Made by a program: the position numbers and the translations under genes. Below the pieces are notes generated by a model. The model was not told the origin of the DNA and searched no databases. It saw nothing but the letters and a program-made list of their open reading frames with translations. From positions 682,001 through 746,000 of the forward strand of contig NZ_JAGSPK010000002.1 of assembly GCF_018139565.1 (NCBI RefSeq): DNA of 64,000 bases, given 5' to 3'. The stretch is from Cognatundibacterium rivi. Its GTDB lineage: Bacteria; Pseudomonadota; Gammaproteobacteria; Burkholderiales; Burkholderiaceae_D. Positions within the stretch are counted from its first letter, which is position 1. Each line of letters starts with the position of its first letter. Shown in pieces: positions 44,576-53,745 of the stretch.

Positions 44576-46846
44576 ATGAAATTCCGCTTCCCCATCGTCA
44601 TCATTGACGAAGACTTCCGTTCTGAAAACACCTCAGGTCTTGGCATCCGCGCACTCGCTGACGCGATCGAAACTGAGGGCATGGAAGTGCTGGGTGTAAC
44701 CAGCTATGGCGACTTGTCCCAGTTTGCGCAACAGCAATCGCGCGCCTCTGCTTTCATTCTCTCGATTGATGACGAAGAGTTTGGCGGCGGCACCGACGAA
44801 GAAACTGATTATGCGCTGAAATCGCTGCGCGCCTTCGTAGAAGAAATCCGTTACAAAAATGCGGATATCCCGATTTATCTGTACGGTGAAACACGCACGT
44901 CGCGCCACATTCCAAATGATATCCTGCGCGAATTACATGGCTTCATTCACATGTTTGAAGATACGCCTGAATTCGTCGCACGCCATATCATCCGCGAAGC
45001 CAAGTCTTATCTGGACAGCCTGGCACCACCATTCTTCCGCGCGCTGGTGCATTATGCGAATGATGGTTCATATTCGTGGCACTGCCCGGGTCACTCCGGC
45101 GGCGTGGCGTTTCTGAAGTCACCGATAGGTCAGATGTTCCATCAATTTTTTGGTGAAAACATGCTGCGTGCCGACGTCTGTAACGCCGTTGAAGAACTCG
45201 GCCAATTGCTCGATCATACCGGCCCGGTAGCTGCTTCAGAACGCAATGCCGCACGCATTTTCAATGCGGATCACTGCTACTTCGTCACCAACGGCACGTC
45301 GACCTCGAACAAAATGGTATGGCATTCCACTGTAGCGCCCGGCGACATCGTGGTGGTTGACCGCAACTGCCACAAATCGATTTTGCATTCGATAATTATG
45401 TGCGGCGCGATCCCGGTTTTCCTGATGCCGACCCGTAATCATCTCGGCATTATCGGCCCGATTCCGCTGGAAGAATTCAGCATGGAAAGCATACGCCGCA
45501 AGATTGAAGCAAATCCGTTTGCACGCGAAGCTAAAAATAAGAAACCACGCATTCTGACCATCACACAATCGACTTACGATGGCGTGCTGTACAACGTCGA
45601 AGTGCTGAAAGACTTGCTGGATGGCGAAATCGACACGCTGCATTTCGACGAAGCGTGGTTACCACATGCGACCTTCCATGAGTTCTACAAAGACATGCAT
45701 GCGATAGGTAAGGATAGGCCGCGCGCCAAGCAATCGATGATTTTCTCGACGCAATCGACACATAAATTGCTGGCAGGAATTTCTCAGGCATCGCAAATTC
45801 TGGTGCGTGAATCACAGACCGTTAAACTGGATCGCGACAGCTTCAATGAAGCTTACCTGATGCATACCTCAACCTCGCCGCAATACTCCATCATCGCATC
45901 ATGCGATGTGGCTGCCGCGATGATGGAAGCGCCGGGCGGCACCGCGCTGGTGGAAGAGTCGATTCTGGAAGCACTGGATTTCCGCCGTGCGATGCGTAAA
46001 GTCGATCAGGAATGGGGTAAAGACTGGTGGTTCCAGGTTTGGGGACCGGAAGAATTTTCAGATGACGGCATAGGCTCACGCGAAGACTGGGTGATACGCG
46101 CTGAAGATAACTGGCACGGTTTCGGCAACCTCGCTTCTGGCTTCAACATGCTGGACCCGATCAAGGCGACCATCGTCACCCCGGGTTTATCACTGGAAGG
46201 CAAATTTGGCGATACAGGTATTCCGGCGTCCATCGTGACCAAGTATCTGGCAGAACACGGCGTGATCGTTGAAAAGTGCGGTCTGTATTCCTTCTTCATC
46301 ATGTTTACCATCGGCATTACCAAAGGCCGCTGGAACACATTGCTGACAGCGTTGCAGCAATTCAAAGATGATTACGACAAAAATCAGCCTATCTGGCGCA
46401 TTTTGCCGGAGTTTGCCGCTGCCAATCCACGTTATGAAGGTGCCGGACTGAAAGACCTTTGCCAAGGCATTCATGAAGCCTACAAAGGTCACGATGTCGC
46501 CCGTCTGACCACAGAAATGTATCTGTCTGATATGCAGCCGGCGATGAAACCATCCGACGCATTTGCAATGATGGCGCACCGCGAGATTGAGCGTGTTTCG
46601 ATTGATGATCTGGAAGGACGTGTCACCGCAATTCTGCTGACTCCGTATCCACCGGGCATTCCGCTGTTAATTCCAGGCGAACGCTTTAACCGCACTATCG
46701 TTGATTATCTGCGTTTTGTCCGCGACTTCAATGATCGTTTCCCCGGATTCGAAACCGACTGTCACGGACTGGTCAAAGCAGAGCTGAATGGCAAATTGGG
46801 TTACTTTGTTGACTGTGTGAAACTCGGCGCAGAAAACGGCAAATAA
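44576..46846 (+). CDS. Orn/Lys/Arg decarboxylase
   Basis: A 756-residue fold-type I PLP decarboxylase with the usual three parts: an N-terminal response-regulator-like wing domain (1-125, PIVIIDEDFRSENTSGLGIR), the large PLP domain (about 130-560, with WHCPGHSGGVAFLKSP, TNGTSTSNKMVWH and the lysine motif FSTQSTHKLLAGISQASQI), and a C-terminal domain. ATG 44576 has TTGGAG upstream. It removes CO2 from a basic amino acid, giving cadaverine, agmatine or putrescine; which one cannot be told by eye. It is monocistronic with a strong terminator. Confidence 0.92.
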   Translation: MKFRFPIVIIDEDFRSENTSGLGIRALADAIETEGMEVLGVTSYGDLSQFAQQQSRASAFILSIDDEEFGGGTDEETDYALKSLRAFVEEIRYKNADIPIYLYGETRTSRHIPNDILRELHGFIHMFEDTPEFVARHIIREAKSYLDSLAPPFFRALVHYANDGSYSWHCPGHSGGVAFLKSPIGQMFHQFFGENMLRADVCNAVEELGQLLDHTGPVAASERNAARIFNADHCYFVTNGTSTSNKMVWHSTVAPGDIVVVDRNCHKSILHSIIMCGAIPVFLMPTRNHLGIIGPIPLEEFSMESIRRKIEANPFAREAKNKKPRILTITQSTYDGVLYNVEVLKDLLDGEIDTLHFDEAWLPHATFHEFYKDMHAIGKDRPRAKQSMIFSTQSTHKLLAGISQASQILVRESQTVKLDRDSFNEAYLMHTSTSPQYSIIASCDVAAAMMEAPGGTALVEESILEALDFRRAMRKVDQEWGKDWWFQVWGPEEFSDDGIGSREDWVIRAEDNWHGFGNLASGFNMLDPIKATIVTPGLSLEGKFGDTGIPASIVTKYLAEHGVIVEKCGLYSFFIMFTIGITKGRWNTLLTALQQFKDDYDKNQPIWRILPEFAAANPRYEGAGLKDLCQGIHEAYKGHDVARLTTEMYLSDMQPAMKPSDAFAMMAHREIERVSIDDLEGRVTAILLTPYPPGIPLLIPGERFNRTIVDYLRFVRDFNDRFPGFETDCHGLVKAELNGKLGYFVDCVKLGAENGK

Positions 46847-46875
46847 ACCTCACGCAAGCCCTGATAAAACATCAA

Positions 46876-46916
46876 AAGCACCTGAAAATCTTTCAATTTT
46901 CAGGTGCTTGTTTTAT
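46876..46916 (+). terminator. Terminator after the decarboxylase
   Basis: AAGCACCTGAAAA pairs with TTTTCAGGTGCTT around TCTTTCAA, followed by GTTTTATT. A 13-bp perfect stem. Confidence 0.92.
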
Positions 46917-47049
46917 TGTTACATGCAATCATGTAACACCGGAATAACTGGGCGGCCTGCAGTAAAGGTACAGTCTGCTGCCGATCACAGAATAACAATG
47001 CGCTGCGCACAATTGATGGAAATGACAGATGGGTGAAGTACAAGGATTA

Positions 47050-47952
47050 ATGTCTCTGAAACATGCCGACGTTGCCGTCGGCCAGACGATAAACTGGCCC
47101 ATTTACAATCAGGCTGGTCAGATATTATTTAAATCAGGCGTTCACATTGCAGATCAACAGCAACTGAATCATCTGTTAGAAGTCGGCTACTGCGATGCGA
47201 ATAATTTGTGGGATAGCATCCCTTCAAAACTGCCAAGTCTGGAACAACTTGGCGCGAAAACCGTACCCGACACGATATCAAAACCAGCAGAAGAACTGAA
47301 TAAAGAAACCATTGTCGAGCTCGACAGTGTGCGCTGGACCGTCGGCGAAGTATTTCATCTGCAAACGCATGATCAGGCAGCAACTCGCTACACGGTCAGA
47401 CTGATAGGCTATGTGAAAAATAAATCGCTGCTCGTCACTGCGCCGACAATCGATGGCCGATCTGCGTCTATCCGTGAAGGACAGGCATTTATCATTCGTG
47501 CTTTTCCCGGTAAAAAAGCCTATGCGTTTACCGCGAATCTGCTCAAATACGTGTACATGCCCTTTTCGTATCTGCACCTCAGCTATCCGAGACAGGTGCG
47601 CTCCACCACCATCCGCCAGGGCGCGCGCGCAACCGTCAAAATCATCGCTTCTGTCACGATCGGTAATCCGGAGCAAACTGCTGCCGCCACACTGGGAGAC
47701 CTCAGCATGGGTGGCACTTCCGGAGTAGTAAAAAAATCGATAGGAAAAAAAGGCGATGTTGGCGTCATCAAATTCAAAGTCAATGCCGCCGGCAACGATG
47801 AGTATCTGGTGCTGGACGTAATTTTGCGTTCGGTGGCCGTCACCGAAACCGGCGAAGAATTCCGCCTCGGTTTCGAGTTTATTAATCTGACGCCGCAATC
47901 CAGATTAATTTTGTCTGCGTTTGTGCATCAGACCCTGGCAGAGATGGATTAA
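47050..47952 (+). CDS. YcgR-like PilZ domain protein
   Basis: A 300-residue protein. The first half resembles the YcgR N-terminal domain; the second is a PilZ domain with the c-di-GMP motif in LGDLSMGGTSG (D-x-S-x-x-G) and Arg-rich entry YPRQVRSTTIRQGAR. YcgR proteins slow flagellar rotation when c-di-GMP is high; flagellar genes lie 9 kb away. ATG 47050 is chosen for its AAGGA; an ATG at 47029 has no ribosome site. A GCCGATCA box upstream hints at sigma-28 control, but the spacing is short. Confidence 0.8.
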   Translation: MSLKHADVAVGQTINWPIYNQAGQILFKSGVHIADQQQLNHLLEVGYCDANNLWDSIPSKLPSLEQLGAKTVPDTISKPAEELNKETIVELDSVRWTVGEVFHLQTHDQAATRYTVRLIGYVKNKSLLVTAPTIDGRSASIREGQAFIIRAFPGKKAYAFTANLLKYVYMPFSYLHLSYPRQVRSTTIRQGARATVKIIASVTIGNPEQTAAATLGDLSMGGTSGVVKKSIGKKGDVGVIKFKVNAAGNDEYLVLDVILRSVAVTETGEEFRLGFEFINLTPQSRLILSAFVHQTLAEMD

Positions 47953-47975
47953 GTTACGCATCTTCACAGCCATAA

Positions 47976-48015
47976 AACAAAAACGGACGCGTTGAATCAC
48001 CGTCCGTTTTTGTTT
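47976..48015. terminator. Bidirectional terminator between the PilZ gene and dcd
   Basis: AACAAAAACGGACG pairs with CGTCCGTTTTTGTT around an 11-base loop, with A and T runs built into the stem, so it works for both convergent genes. Confidence 0.9.
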
Positions 48016-48043
48016 ACCGAAACGCCAGACAATGGCGACTGCA

Positions 48044-48610
48044 TCAGGTTTTTGGCAAAGTCACGCCATGCTGCCCCTGATATTTTCCGCCACGATCTTT
48101 GTATGAGGTTTCACATACTTCGTCGCTTTCGAAAAACAAGACCTGCGCACAACCTTCGCCTGCATAAATCTTGGCTGGCAGCGGCGTGGTATTCGAGAAT
48201 TCCAGCGTTACGTAGCCTTCCCATTCAGGTTCAAACGGCGTCACGTTGACAATAATGCCGCAACGCGCGTAGGTTGACTTACCGAGGCAAATCGTCAGCA
48301 CATTGCGCGGAATACGGAAATATTCCATGGTTCGTGCCAGCGCAAATGAATTCGGCGGAATAATGCAGACATCGCCTTTGAAATCGACAAACGATTTTTC
48401 ATCGAAATTTTTCGGGTCAACGATCGTGCTGTTGATGTTGGTGAAGATCTTGAATTCGTCGGCGCAACGGATATCGTAGCCATACGATGAAGTACCGTAG
48501 CTGACGATGCGTTGACCATCACGCTCACGCACCTGACCAGCCTCAAACGGCTCTATCATGTTCGACGACTCCGCCATCCGGCGTATCCATTTATCTGATT
48601 TGATACTCAT
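48044..48610 (-). CDS. dcd: dCTP deaminase
   Basis: A 188-residue Dcd: [73 protein letters not shown] and the C-terminal [14 protein letters not shown] lid. It turns dCTP into dUTP, feeding dTMP synthesis through ThyA, encoded 6 kb away. CAGGAG precedes the ATG. Confidence 0.97.
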   Translation of the reverse strand: MSIKSDKWIRRMAESSNMIEPFEAGQVRERDGQRIVSYGTSSYGYDIRCADEFKIFTNINSTIVDPKNFDEKSFVDFKGDVCIIPPNSFALARTMEYFRIPRNVLTICLGKSTYARCGIIVNVTPFEPEWEGYVTLEFSNTTPLPAKIYAGEGCAQVLFFESDEVCETSYKDRGGKYQGQHGVTLPKT

Positions 48611-48728
48611 GCAAAATCTCCTGCCCGATTAATATTGGGTGGAATTTTACGCGAAATCGCCCCGTGAATTAAGCTTATTACGCAGCTTATTACATCTGCG
48701 GCACTGCAGAAAACACCGGTCGCGACGA

Positions 48729-49748
48729 TCAGATGCCGCAAACCGCGTCAGAGGCAGCCTGTGCCGCCAGCGTTTTTGCTTCTTCAACACGCATACCAAC
48801 GGGAAGTTGCACTTTATTTTTGACAGCGGTCATTTCCGCCAGAATGGAAATCGCAATCTCAGCCGGCGTCTTGCTGCCGATATACAAACCGACCGGACCA
48901 TGCAATTTTGCGAGTTGCGCTTCACTGACATCAAACTGTGTCAGACGCTCGCGCCGCTTCGCATTATTCAGGCGGGAGCCGATCGCACCGACATAAAACG
49001 CCTCGGTCTTTAACGCTTCCATCAGTGCCAGATCATCGAGTTTAGGATCATGCGTCAAAGCCACCACGGCGCTGCGGCTGTCGAGTTGCATCTCAAGCAC
49101 AAGATCATCCGGCATCGCATGGACGACCTGCACACCGTCCACCTGCCAGCCGACGCGATATTCTTCGCGTGGATCGCACACGATCACTTGATAATCCATC
49201 CCCACCGCAATGCTCGCCAAAAAACGTGACAGCTGACCAGCGCCGATAATCAGCAAGCGCCAGCGTGGGCCGTGCACTGTGATCAGGTATTCTGATGTCA
49301 GCGCCAGTTGCGCATGCGCATCGGCTTTACGCAAGGTTACCGCACCCGAGACAAGATCTAACTCACGCGTTGTCAGTTCATGGTCAGCGAGTCTGTCGAG
49401 CAATTCGCCTATCCTGCTGCTGTCAGTCAAGGGTTCTATCGCCAGTTGTATCGTACCGCCGCAAGGTAAGCCAAAACGATGCGCTTCATCAGCAGAAATA
49501 CCGTATGTGACAATTTCCGGGGCAATACGGGTAATCCCATGTTCCTGAACACGGGCAATCAGATCATCCTCTATGCAGCCACCGGAAACCGAGCCAACAA
49601 CCCGCCCATCTTCGCAAATGCCCAGCATCGAGCCCTCGGGACGCGGGCTGGAGCCCCAGGTCTTGATGACCGTCACCAACTCGCAACGACGCCCGCTTTT
49701 GACCCAGACATCGCAGGATTTGAGCACTTCGAGATCGACACTATCCAT
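48729..49748 (-). CDS. XdhC/CoxI family protein
   Basis: A 339-residue protein with the XdhC/CoxI N-terminal domain (TWGSSPRPEGSMLGICEDGR, VVGSVSGGCIEDDL) and a C-terminal Rossmann domain (LLIIGAGQLSRFLASIA, YVGAIGSRLNNAKRRERL). Such proteins mature molybdenum hydroxylases by handling or sulfurating the cofactor. No xanthine dehydrogenase or CO dehydrogenase genes are in the window, so its client is elsewhere. A tungstate-binding gene lies 140 bp upstream on the same strand. Confidence 0.9.
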   Translation of the reverse strand: MDSVDLEVLKSCDVWVKSGRRCELVTVIKTWGSSPRPEGSMLGICEDGRVVGSVSGGCIEDDLIARVQEHGITRIAPEIVTYGISADEAHRFGLPCGGTIQLAIEPLTDSSRIGELLDRLADHELTTRELDLVSGAVTLRKADAHAQLALTSEYLITVHGPRWRLLIIGAGQLSRFLASIAVGMDYQVIVCDPREEYRVGWQVDGVQVVHAMPDDLVLEMQLDSRSAVVALTHDPKLDDLALMEALKTEAFYVGAIGSRLNNAKRRERLTQFDVSEAQLAKLHGPVGLYIGSKTPAEIAISILAEMTAVKNKVQLPVGMRVEEAKTLAAQAASDAVCGI

Positions 49749-49810
49749 ATTGATTATTCATGATGGTAAGACATCAGCCCTACACTTTCATGCAGAGAAA
49801 ATGATGTGTG

Positions 49811-49850
49811 CAACAGTGAACATCGTCTGATAGTCTGATAATCACTGTTG
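49811..49850. other. Nine-base inverted repeat after tupA
   Basis: CAACAGTGA and TCACTGTTG are separated by 22 bases containing the direct repeat GTCTGATA. There is no T-run. It could be an operator for xdhC or an RNA 3' structure; unresolved. Confidence 0.5.
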
Positions 49851-49887
49851 CGATTAAAACTAAAGAAACTAATAGGACTTACGCAGC

Positions 49888-50691
49888 TTATTTTTTATAC
49901 GAAGGGAAAAACAATTGCTGGCCATCGACTTTATAGTCGGCAATTTTCTTCTGGCCTTCTGCCGAAGTCATCCATTCGATTAGGCTATTCGCGCCGCGGA
50001 TATTGATGTCTTTGTACTTCGCAGGATTGACTGCAATGATGCCGTAAGGATTAAACATTTTGGCGTCGCCCTCGACCTGTACATCCAATCCGGTCTTCGC
50101 TTTATACGCGCCGTAAGTTGCGCGGTCAGTCAGCGTATACGCCTGCATCTGCGCTGCCATTGTCAGCACTTCGCCCATCCCCAGACCAGCAGAAACGTAG
50201 GTACTGCCAGTCGGTTTCACGCCCGCTTCTTTCCAGTACGCCTGCTCCATCTGATCTGTACCGGAATTATCGCCGCGGGAAATAAATTTCGCTTTGCTGG
50301 CTACCAGTTTGCGCAAAGCGTTGATCACATCTTTGCTACCTTTCAGACCAGCAGGATCCGCTACCGGGCCGACAATAATGAAGTCGTTGTACATCACGTC
50401 GCGGCGATTAATGCCATGGCCTTCGGCAACGAATTTATCTTCCGCTGCGCGCGCATGCACTAAGGTCACATCGACGTCGCCGTTTTTCGCCAGCTCCAGT
50501 GCCTTGCCTGTGCCGACGGAAATCACATGCACTTTCATGTGCGTTTTCGCTTCAAAATCCGGCAAAATGGCTTTTAGCAAACCGGAATTTTCGGTACTGG
50601 TCGTGGTCGACAAGCGCAACACTTCCTGCGCGCTGATCTGCGCCTGTGCGCCCAGCAAAGTCAGTGATATAGCGAGGATAAGACGTTTCAT
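49888..50691 (-). CDS. tupA: Tungstate ABC transporter substrate-binding protein (TupA type)
   Basis: A 267-residue periplasmic protein with signal peptide (MKRLILAISLTLLGAQAQIS). The LSTTTSTENSGLL stretch at the mature N-terminus and SRGDNSGTDQMEQAYWKEAG are typical of TupA, which binds tungstate. ATG 50691 has AGGAG upstream; the longer frame does not fit a signal peptide. The permease and ATPase genes (tupB, tupC) that normally follow are absent; the next gene is xdhC-like. Confidence 0.87.
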   Translation of the reverse strand: MKRLILAISLTLLGAQAQISAQEVLRLSTTTSTENSGLLKAILPDFEAKTHMKVHVISVGTGKALELAKNGDVDVTLVHARAAEDKFVAEGHGINRRDVMYNDFIIVGPVADPAGLKGSKDVINALRKLVASKAKFISRGDNSGTDQMEQAYWKEAGVKPTGSTYVSAGLGMGEVLTMAAQMQAYTLTDRATYGAYKAKTGLDVQVEGDAKMFNPYGIIAVNPAKYKDINIRGANSLIEWMTSAEGQKKIADYKVDGQQLFFPSYKK

Positions 50692-50821
50692 GATTTCTCC
50701 TGTAAATGAGTGCGGGTATTTTCTCACGAAACCCGGTTTCCCTCGCGGGAGCGGTATCGGGCAAAAACACATTAACAATGGGCTGATTTCGTCGGTTAAA
50801 TTTTCTGTTACAACGATTTTA

Positions 50822-50893
50822 GGGGGAGTATCTGCCTATTTTGCCTTTATGTCCTTATCAATAAAGGGGCTTTTAATATACTGGGGGGAGTAT
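50822..50893 (+). repeat. Dispersed AGTAT element, copy 5
   Basis: Begins GGGGGAGTAT (50822-50831) and ends in the core ATACTGGGGGGAGTAT (50878-50893), preceded by GGGGCTTTTAAT. Total 72 bp. It lies within the 300-bp spacer between tupA and the DUF1653 gene, which otherwise holds no gene. Confidence 0.72.
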
Positions 50894-50992
50894 ATTTTGG
50901 CACTATTTGGCATCATTCGGCACAGTTCTGCATGATCCGGCGCGATCAGGCAGTGACAAAACAAGATCAGGCAAGCTGACAACCGTCTTCTG

Positions 50993-51217
50993 TTACGAGG
51001 TGGTTCGCACCTCATCGTCGTCAATCGCGGCAAAACGTGGCACGCGAACACCATCGACCTCGACCATCTCAAAAAATACCGCCTTCGGGCGCGTCCAGAT
51101 ACTGCCATTGTGTGAACGATAAACGATCACCGGGCTGAGATCCGATTCTTGTATTGCTTCGCAAACCAATTCGTACACACCACCTTTGTAGTGCCGGTAT
51201 TTTTGTGGCTGGTTCAT
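50993..51217 (-). CDS. DUF1653 domain-containing protein
   Basis: A 74-residue protein: YRHYKGGVYELVCEAIQES, VIVYRSHNGSIWTRPKAVFF and the C-terminal RVPRFAAI agree with DUF1653, a small widespread family of unknown role. It lies 82 bp after the exonuclease gene on the same strand. Confidence 0.87.
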   Translation of the reverse strand: MNQPQKYRHYKGGVYELVCEAIQESDLSPVIVYRSHNGSIWTRPKAVFFEMVEVDGVRVPRFAAIDDDEVRTTS

Positions 51218-51299
51218 CGTCAGAATTCTTTCGTCAATTCAATATCAGGCCGCGATTATGCCTCGTCCGCCGCAACTCTGCCGACGACCCGTTGCACAT

Positions 51300-51923
51300 T
51301 CACGCCGCAGCAAACTGCTTTTTCAAAAATGCCGGCACCTTGGCAGCACTGAGCTGATTCACTGCAATCAGTAATTGCGGATCAATCGCCGCAACGGCAT
51401 AACGCCGCTGCAATTCTTCTGCAACATGCAGCATTAACGCTGCAGTGACTTCAGCATCCGCCTCGGCTCTGTGCGCCGCGCCCTGAAAACGGATACCAAG
51501 TGCCGCCGCCAGCCGCCCCAGCGAATAACTTGCCATACCGGGGAAAATCCGCCGCGCAAGTTTGACCGAGCATACCAGTCCATCATGCTCAGGCCACAAG
51601 CCCTGGCGGTCACTCTCGGCCTTCAGAAATTTTTCATCGAAACTGGCGTTATGAGCAACCAGAGTATCGTTGCCGATAAATTCCACCAGCGCCGGCATCA
51701 CCTCACTGACGGCCGGGGCACGATCCACCATGGTCTGCGTAATACCCGTCAGTTCGGTAATGAAATACGGAATCCGTACACCACAATTAATCAGGGACAC
51801 ATAACGGTCCACGACTTCTCCACCGACCACGCGTAAGGCCGCGACTTCAGTCACCCGCCCACCCTGCTCCGGACTCATGCCCGAGGTTTCAAAGTCGATC
51901 ACGACTATCGCTTGTGCAAACAT
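51300..51923 (-). CDS. DnaQ-like 3'-5' exonuclease
   Basis: A 207-residue DEDDh exonuclease: VVIDFETSGMSPEQGG (first Asp and Glu), VAHNASFDEKFL (second Asp) and HRAEADAEVTAAL (His and last Asp). It resembles the epsilon subunit of polymerase III and PolC-type exonucleases, but the C-terminal tail for polymerase binding is not evident. Possible roles are proofreading or RNA/DNA trimming. The C-terminus is Ala/Lys-rich. Confidence 0.87.
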   Translation of the reverse strand: MFAQAIVVIDFETSGMSPEQGGRVTEVAALRVVGGEVVDRYVSLINCGVRIPYFITELTGITQTMVDRAPAVSEVMPALVEFIGNDTLVAHNASFDEKFLKAESDRQGLWPEHDGLVCSVKLARRIFPGMASYSLGRLAAALGIRFQGAAHRAEADAEVTAALMLHVAEELQRRYAVAAIDPQLLIAVNQLSAAKVPAFLKKQFAAA

Positions 51924-52188
51924 ATTTTTTATTCACCGGAACTAAAACTGTGTCAGAGTATCTATCAATCTCATTATTGTGCGACCTGATGCATACGCAC
52001 ACACCGGGCAGCAGCGCCGTAAGAAATAAAACTTAACAAGCATCCCATTCATGTACGGCAGCCGACATTGTAATCGCTGATGCAGCGCGGCTCTGCGTAC
52101 ATAAAACAATAATGAACAATCATGATCTCATTCAGCACGACAACGCCGCAGCGATCGTGTGAACAAAAAACAAAACCAGACGTCATTC

Positions 52189-53481
52189 ATGCGCAAGAAT
52201 TTTTTACAACGGCGATTTTCGCTGCAAGCCAACGATCTGTTACGGGGCCTGATTTACCGTCGTCTCTGGACGTCGATACTGATCAGTTCGTTCGGTGCGC
52301 AGATCACCATGCTGGCCTTGCCACTAACCGCCGCGGTGATGCTGAATGCCAGCGCCAGCCAGATGGGCATACTGACGATGATGGAAACACTGCCGTTTGT
52401 ATTACTGTCGCTGCCTACAGGCGTCTGGCTTGACCGCATGCGCAAACTGCCGGTCTATATCGCGGGCGAAACCATCATAGGATTGGCCGTCATCAGCGTA
52501 CCGGTGGCATGGTGGCTGGAGTTGGTGAGCATGCGCTGGCTGTATGTCGTCGGCTTTATCATTGGCATGGTAAATACCATGGCCGGAACCGCAGCACAAA
52601 TCGTTTTGACGCAAATCGTGCCGCGTGAACGTCTGGTCGAAGCGCATGCAAAAAATGCGCTGGCAACCTCCGGCGCTGAAGTTGCCGGACCGGCGACTGC
52701 AGGCGCCTTGATCAAACTGCTTGGCGCACCACTTGCCTTGATCGCTGACGCCGCTTTGCTGATCAGCTCGGCGATGATACTGCGCGGTATCAAAGTGACC
52801 GAACATCGCCCGGTTGCGAAGGATGCGGCGTTTTGGCGCGACCTGAAAGCCGGTGTCCATTTCGTCGCGAAAAAACCGCTGTTACTGGCACTGGCAGCAA
52901 CCGTCGGCGGCTGGCAACTTTGCTATAACGCCGCTTTAGTGGTGCAGATTTTGTATGCGACCCGCATCCTCGGTTTATCAGAACAAACCGTCGGCCTGAG
53001 TTATATGGGCATGGGCCTGGGTACCATCCTTGCCAGCGTTTATGGTTATCGCATCAGCCGCGCGATCGGCCCAGGGCCTTGTATGGTGCTGGGCATCACG
53101 ATCTGCGGCGCAGGCTGGAGTTTGCTGGCCATCGCGCCAGTCAATCACTGGGGCATTGCGGCATTCGCTTTAATGCTGATGTGTTTTTCTGTCGGGGCGG
53201 TGCTGATTTTCATCAATTTCCTCGCTTTACGTCAGGCGGTCACCCCCGAGCCTATGTTGGGACGCATGACCAGCACCATGCGCTGGCTGATCCTGTTACC
53301 CGCAGGACCCGGTGCGCTGATCGGTGGCTGGATGGGCGAACACGCCGGTCTGCATTATTCACTGGCGTTCGCAGGCGTTACAGCACTGCTGCTGGCAGTA
53401 TTCGCGTGGCGCAATCCTATTATTCGTGGCATCAGCGTTTTACCAACGTTAAGTCCGCAGGAAGAAAGGCAGTCGTTGTGA
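52189..53481 (+). CDS. MFS transporter, probable exporter
   Basis: A 430-residue MFS protein starting at ATG 52189 (MRKNFLQRRFSLQAND); a GTG at 52159 would add ten residues. It has about twelve helices, with LDRMRKLPVYIAGE as the 2-3 loop motif. QIVLTQIVPRERLVEAHAKN is typical of the EntS-like exporter group. The substrate is unknown. A stem-loop follows. Confidence 0.83.
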   Translation: MRKNFLQRRFSLQANDLLRGLIYRRLWTSILISSFGAQITMLALPLTAAVMLNASASQMGILTMMETLPFVLLSLPTGVWLDRMRKLPVYIAGETIIGLAVISVPVAWWLELVSMRWLYVVGFIIGMVNTMAGTAAQIVLTQIVPRERLVEAHAKNALATSGAEVAGPATAGALIKLLGAPLALIADAALLISSAMILRGIKVTEHRPVAKDAAFWRDLKAGVHFVAKKPLLLALAATVGGWQLCYNAALVVQILYATRILGLSEQTVGLSYMGMGLGTILASVYGYRISRAIGPGPCMVLGITICGAGWSLLAIAPVNHWGIAAFALMLMCFSVGAVLIFINFLALRQAVTPEPMLGRMTSTMRWLILLPAGPGALIGGWMGEHAGLHYSLAFAGVTALLLAVFAWRNPIIRGISVLPTLSPQEERQSL

Positions 53482-53491
53482 CCAGTTGCGC

Positions 53492-53523
53492 AAAGGATTC
53501 AGCATCATTGCGCTGAATCCTTT
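53492..53523 (+). terminator. Stem-loop after the MFS gene, possible terminator
   Basis: AAAGGATTCAGC pairs with GCTGAATCCTTT around an eight-base loop. The 12-bp stem is perfect but no T-run follows beyond the stem. Confidence 0.55.
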
Positions 53524-53745
53524 ACGCATGCTCATTCCGTGCAGGCGAGTGATCCGGTGACGACCAGTAAATATTTCGCAGCACAGTGCGCATACGATTG
53601 CGCAGAAAAGAAAAAAAGCGTGATAATGCGCGATCGGTGTTAATTGCTTAACGTTTCGTTACAAGGTAATACGATAAGCAATATCAGGCGGGCCCGGGGG
53701 AATACGCAATACGGGCTCTTCATTGACAATAAAAAAGGGTATTCA

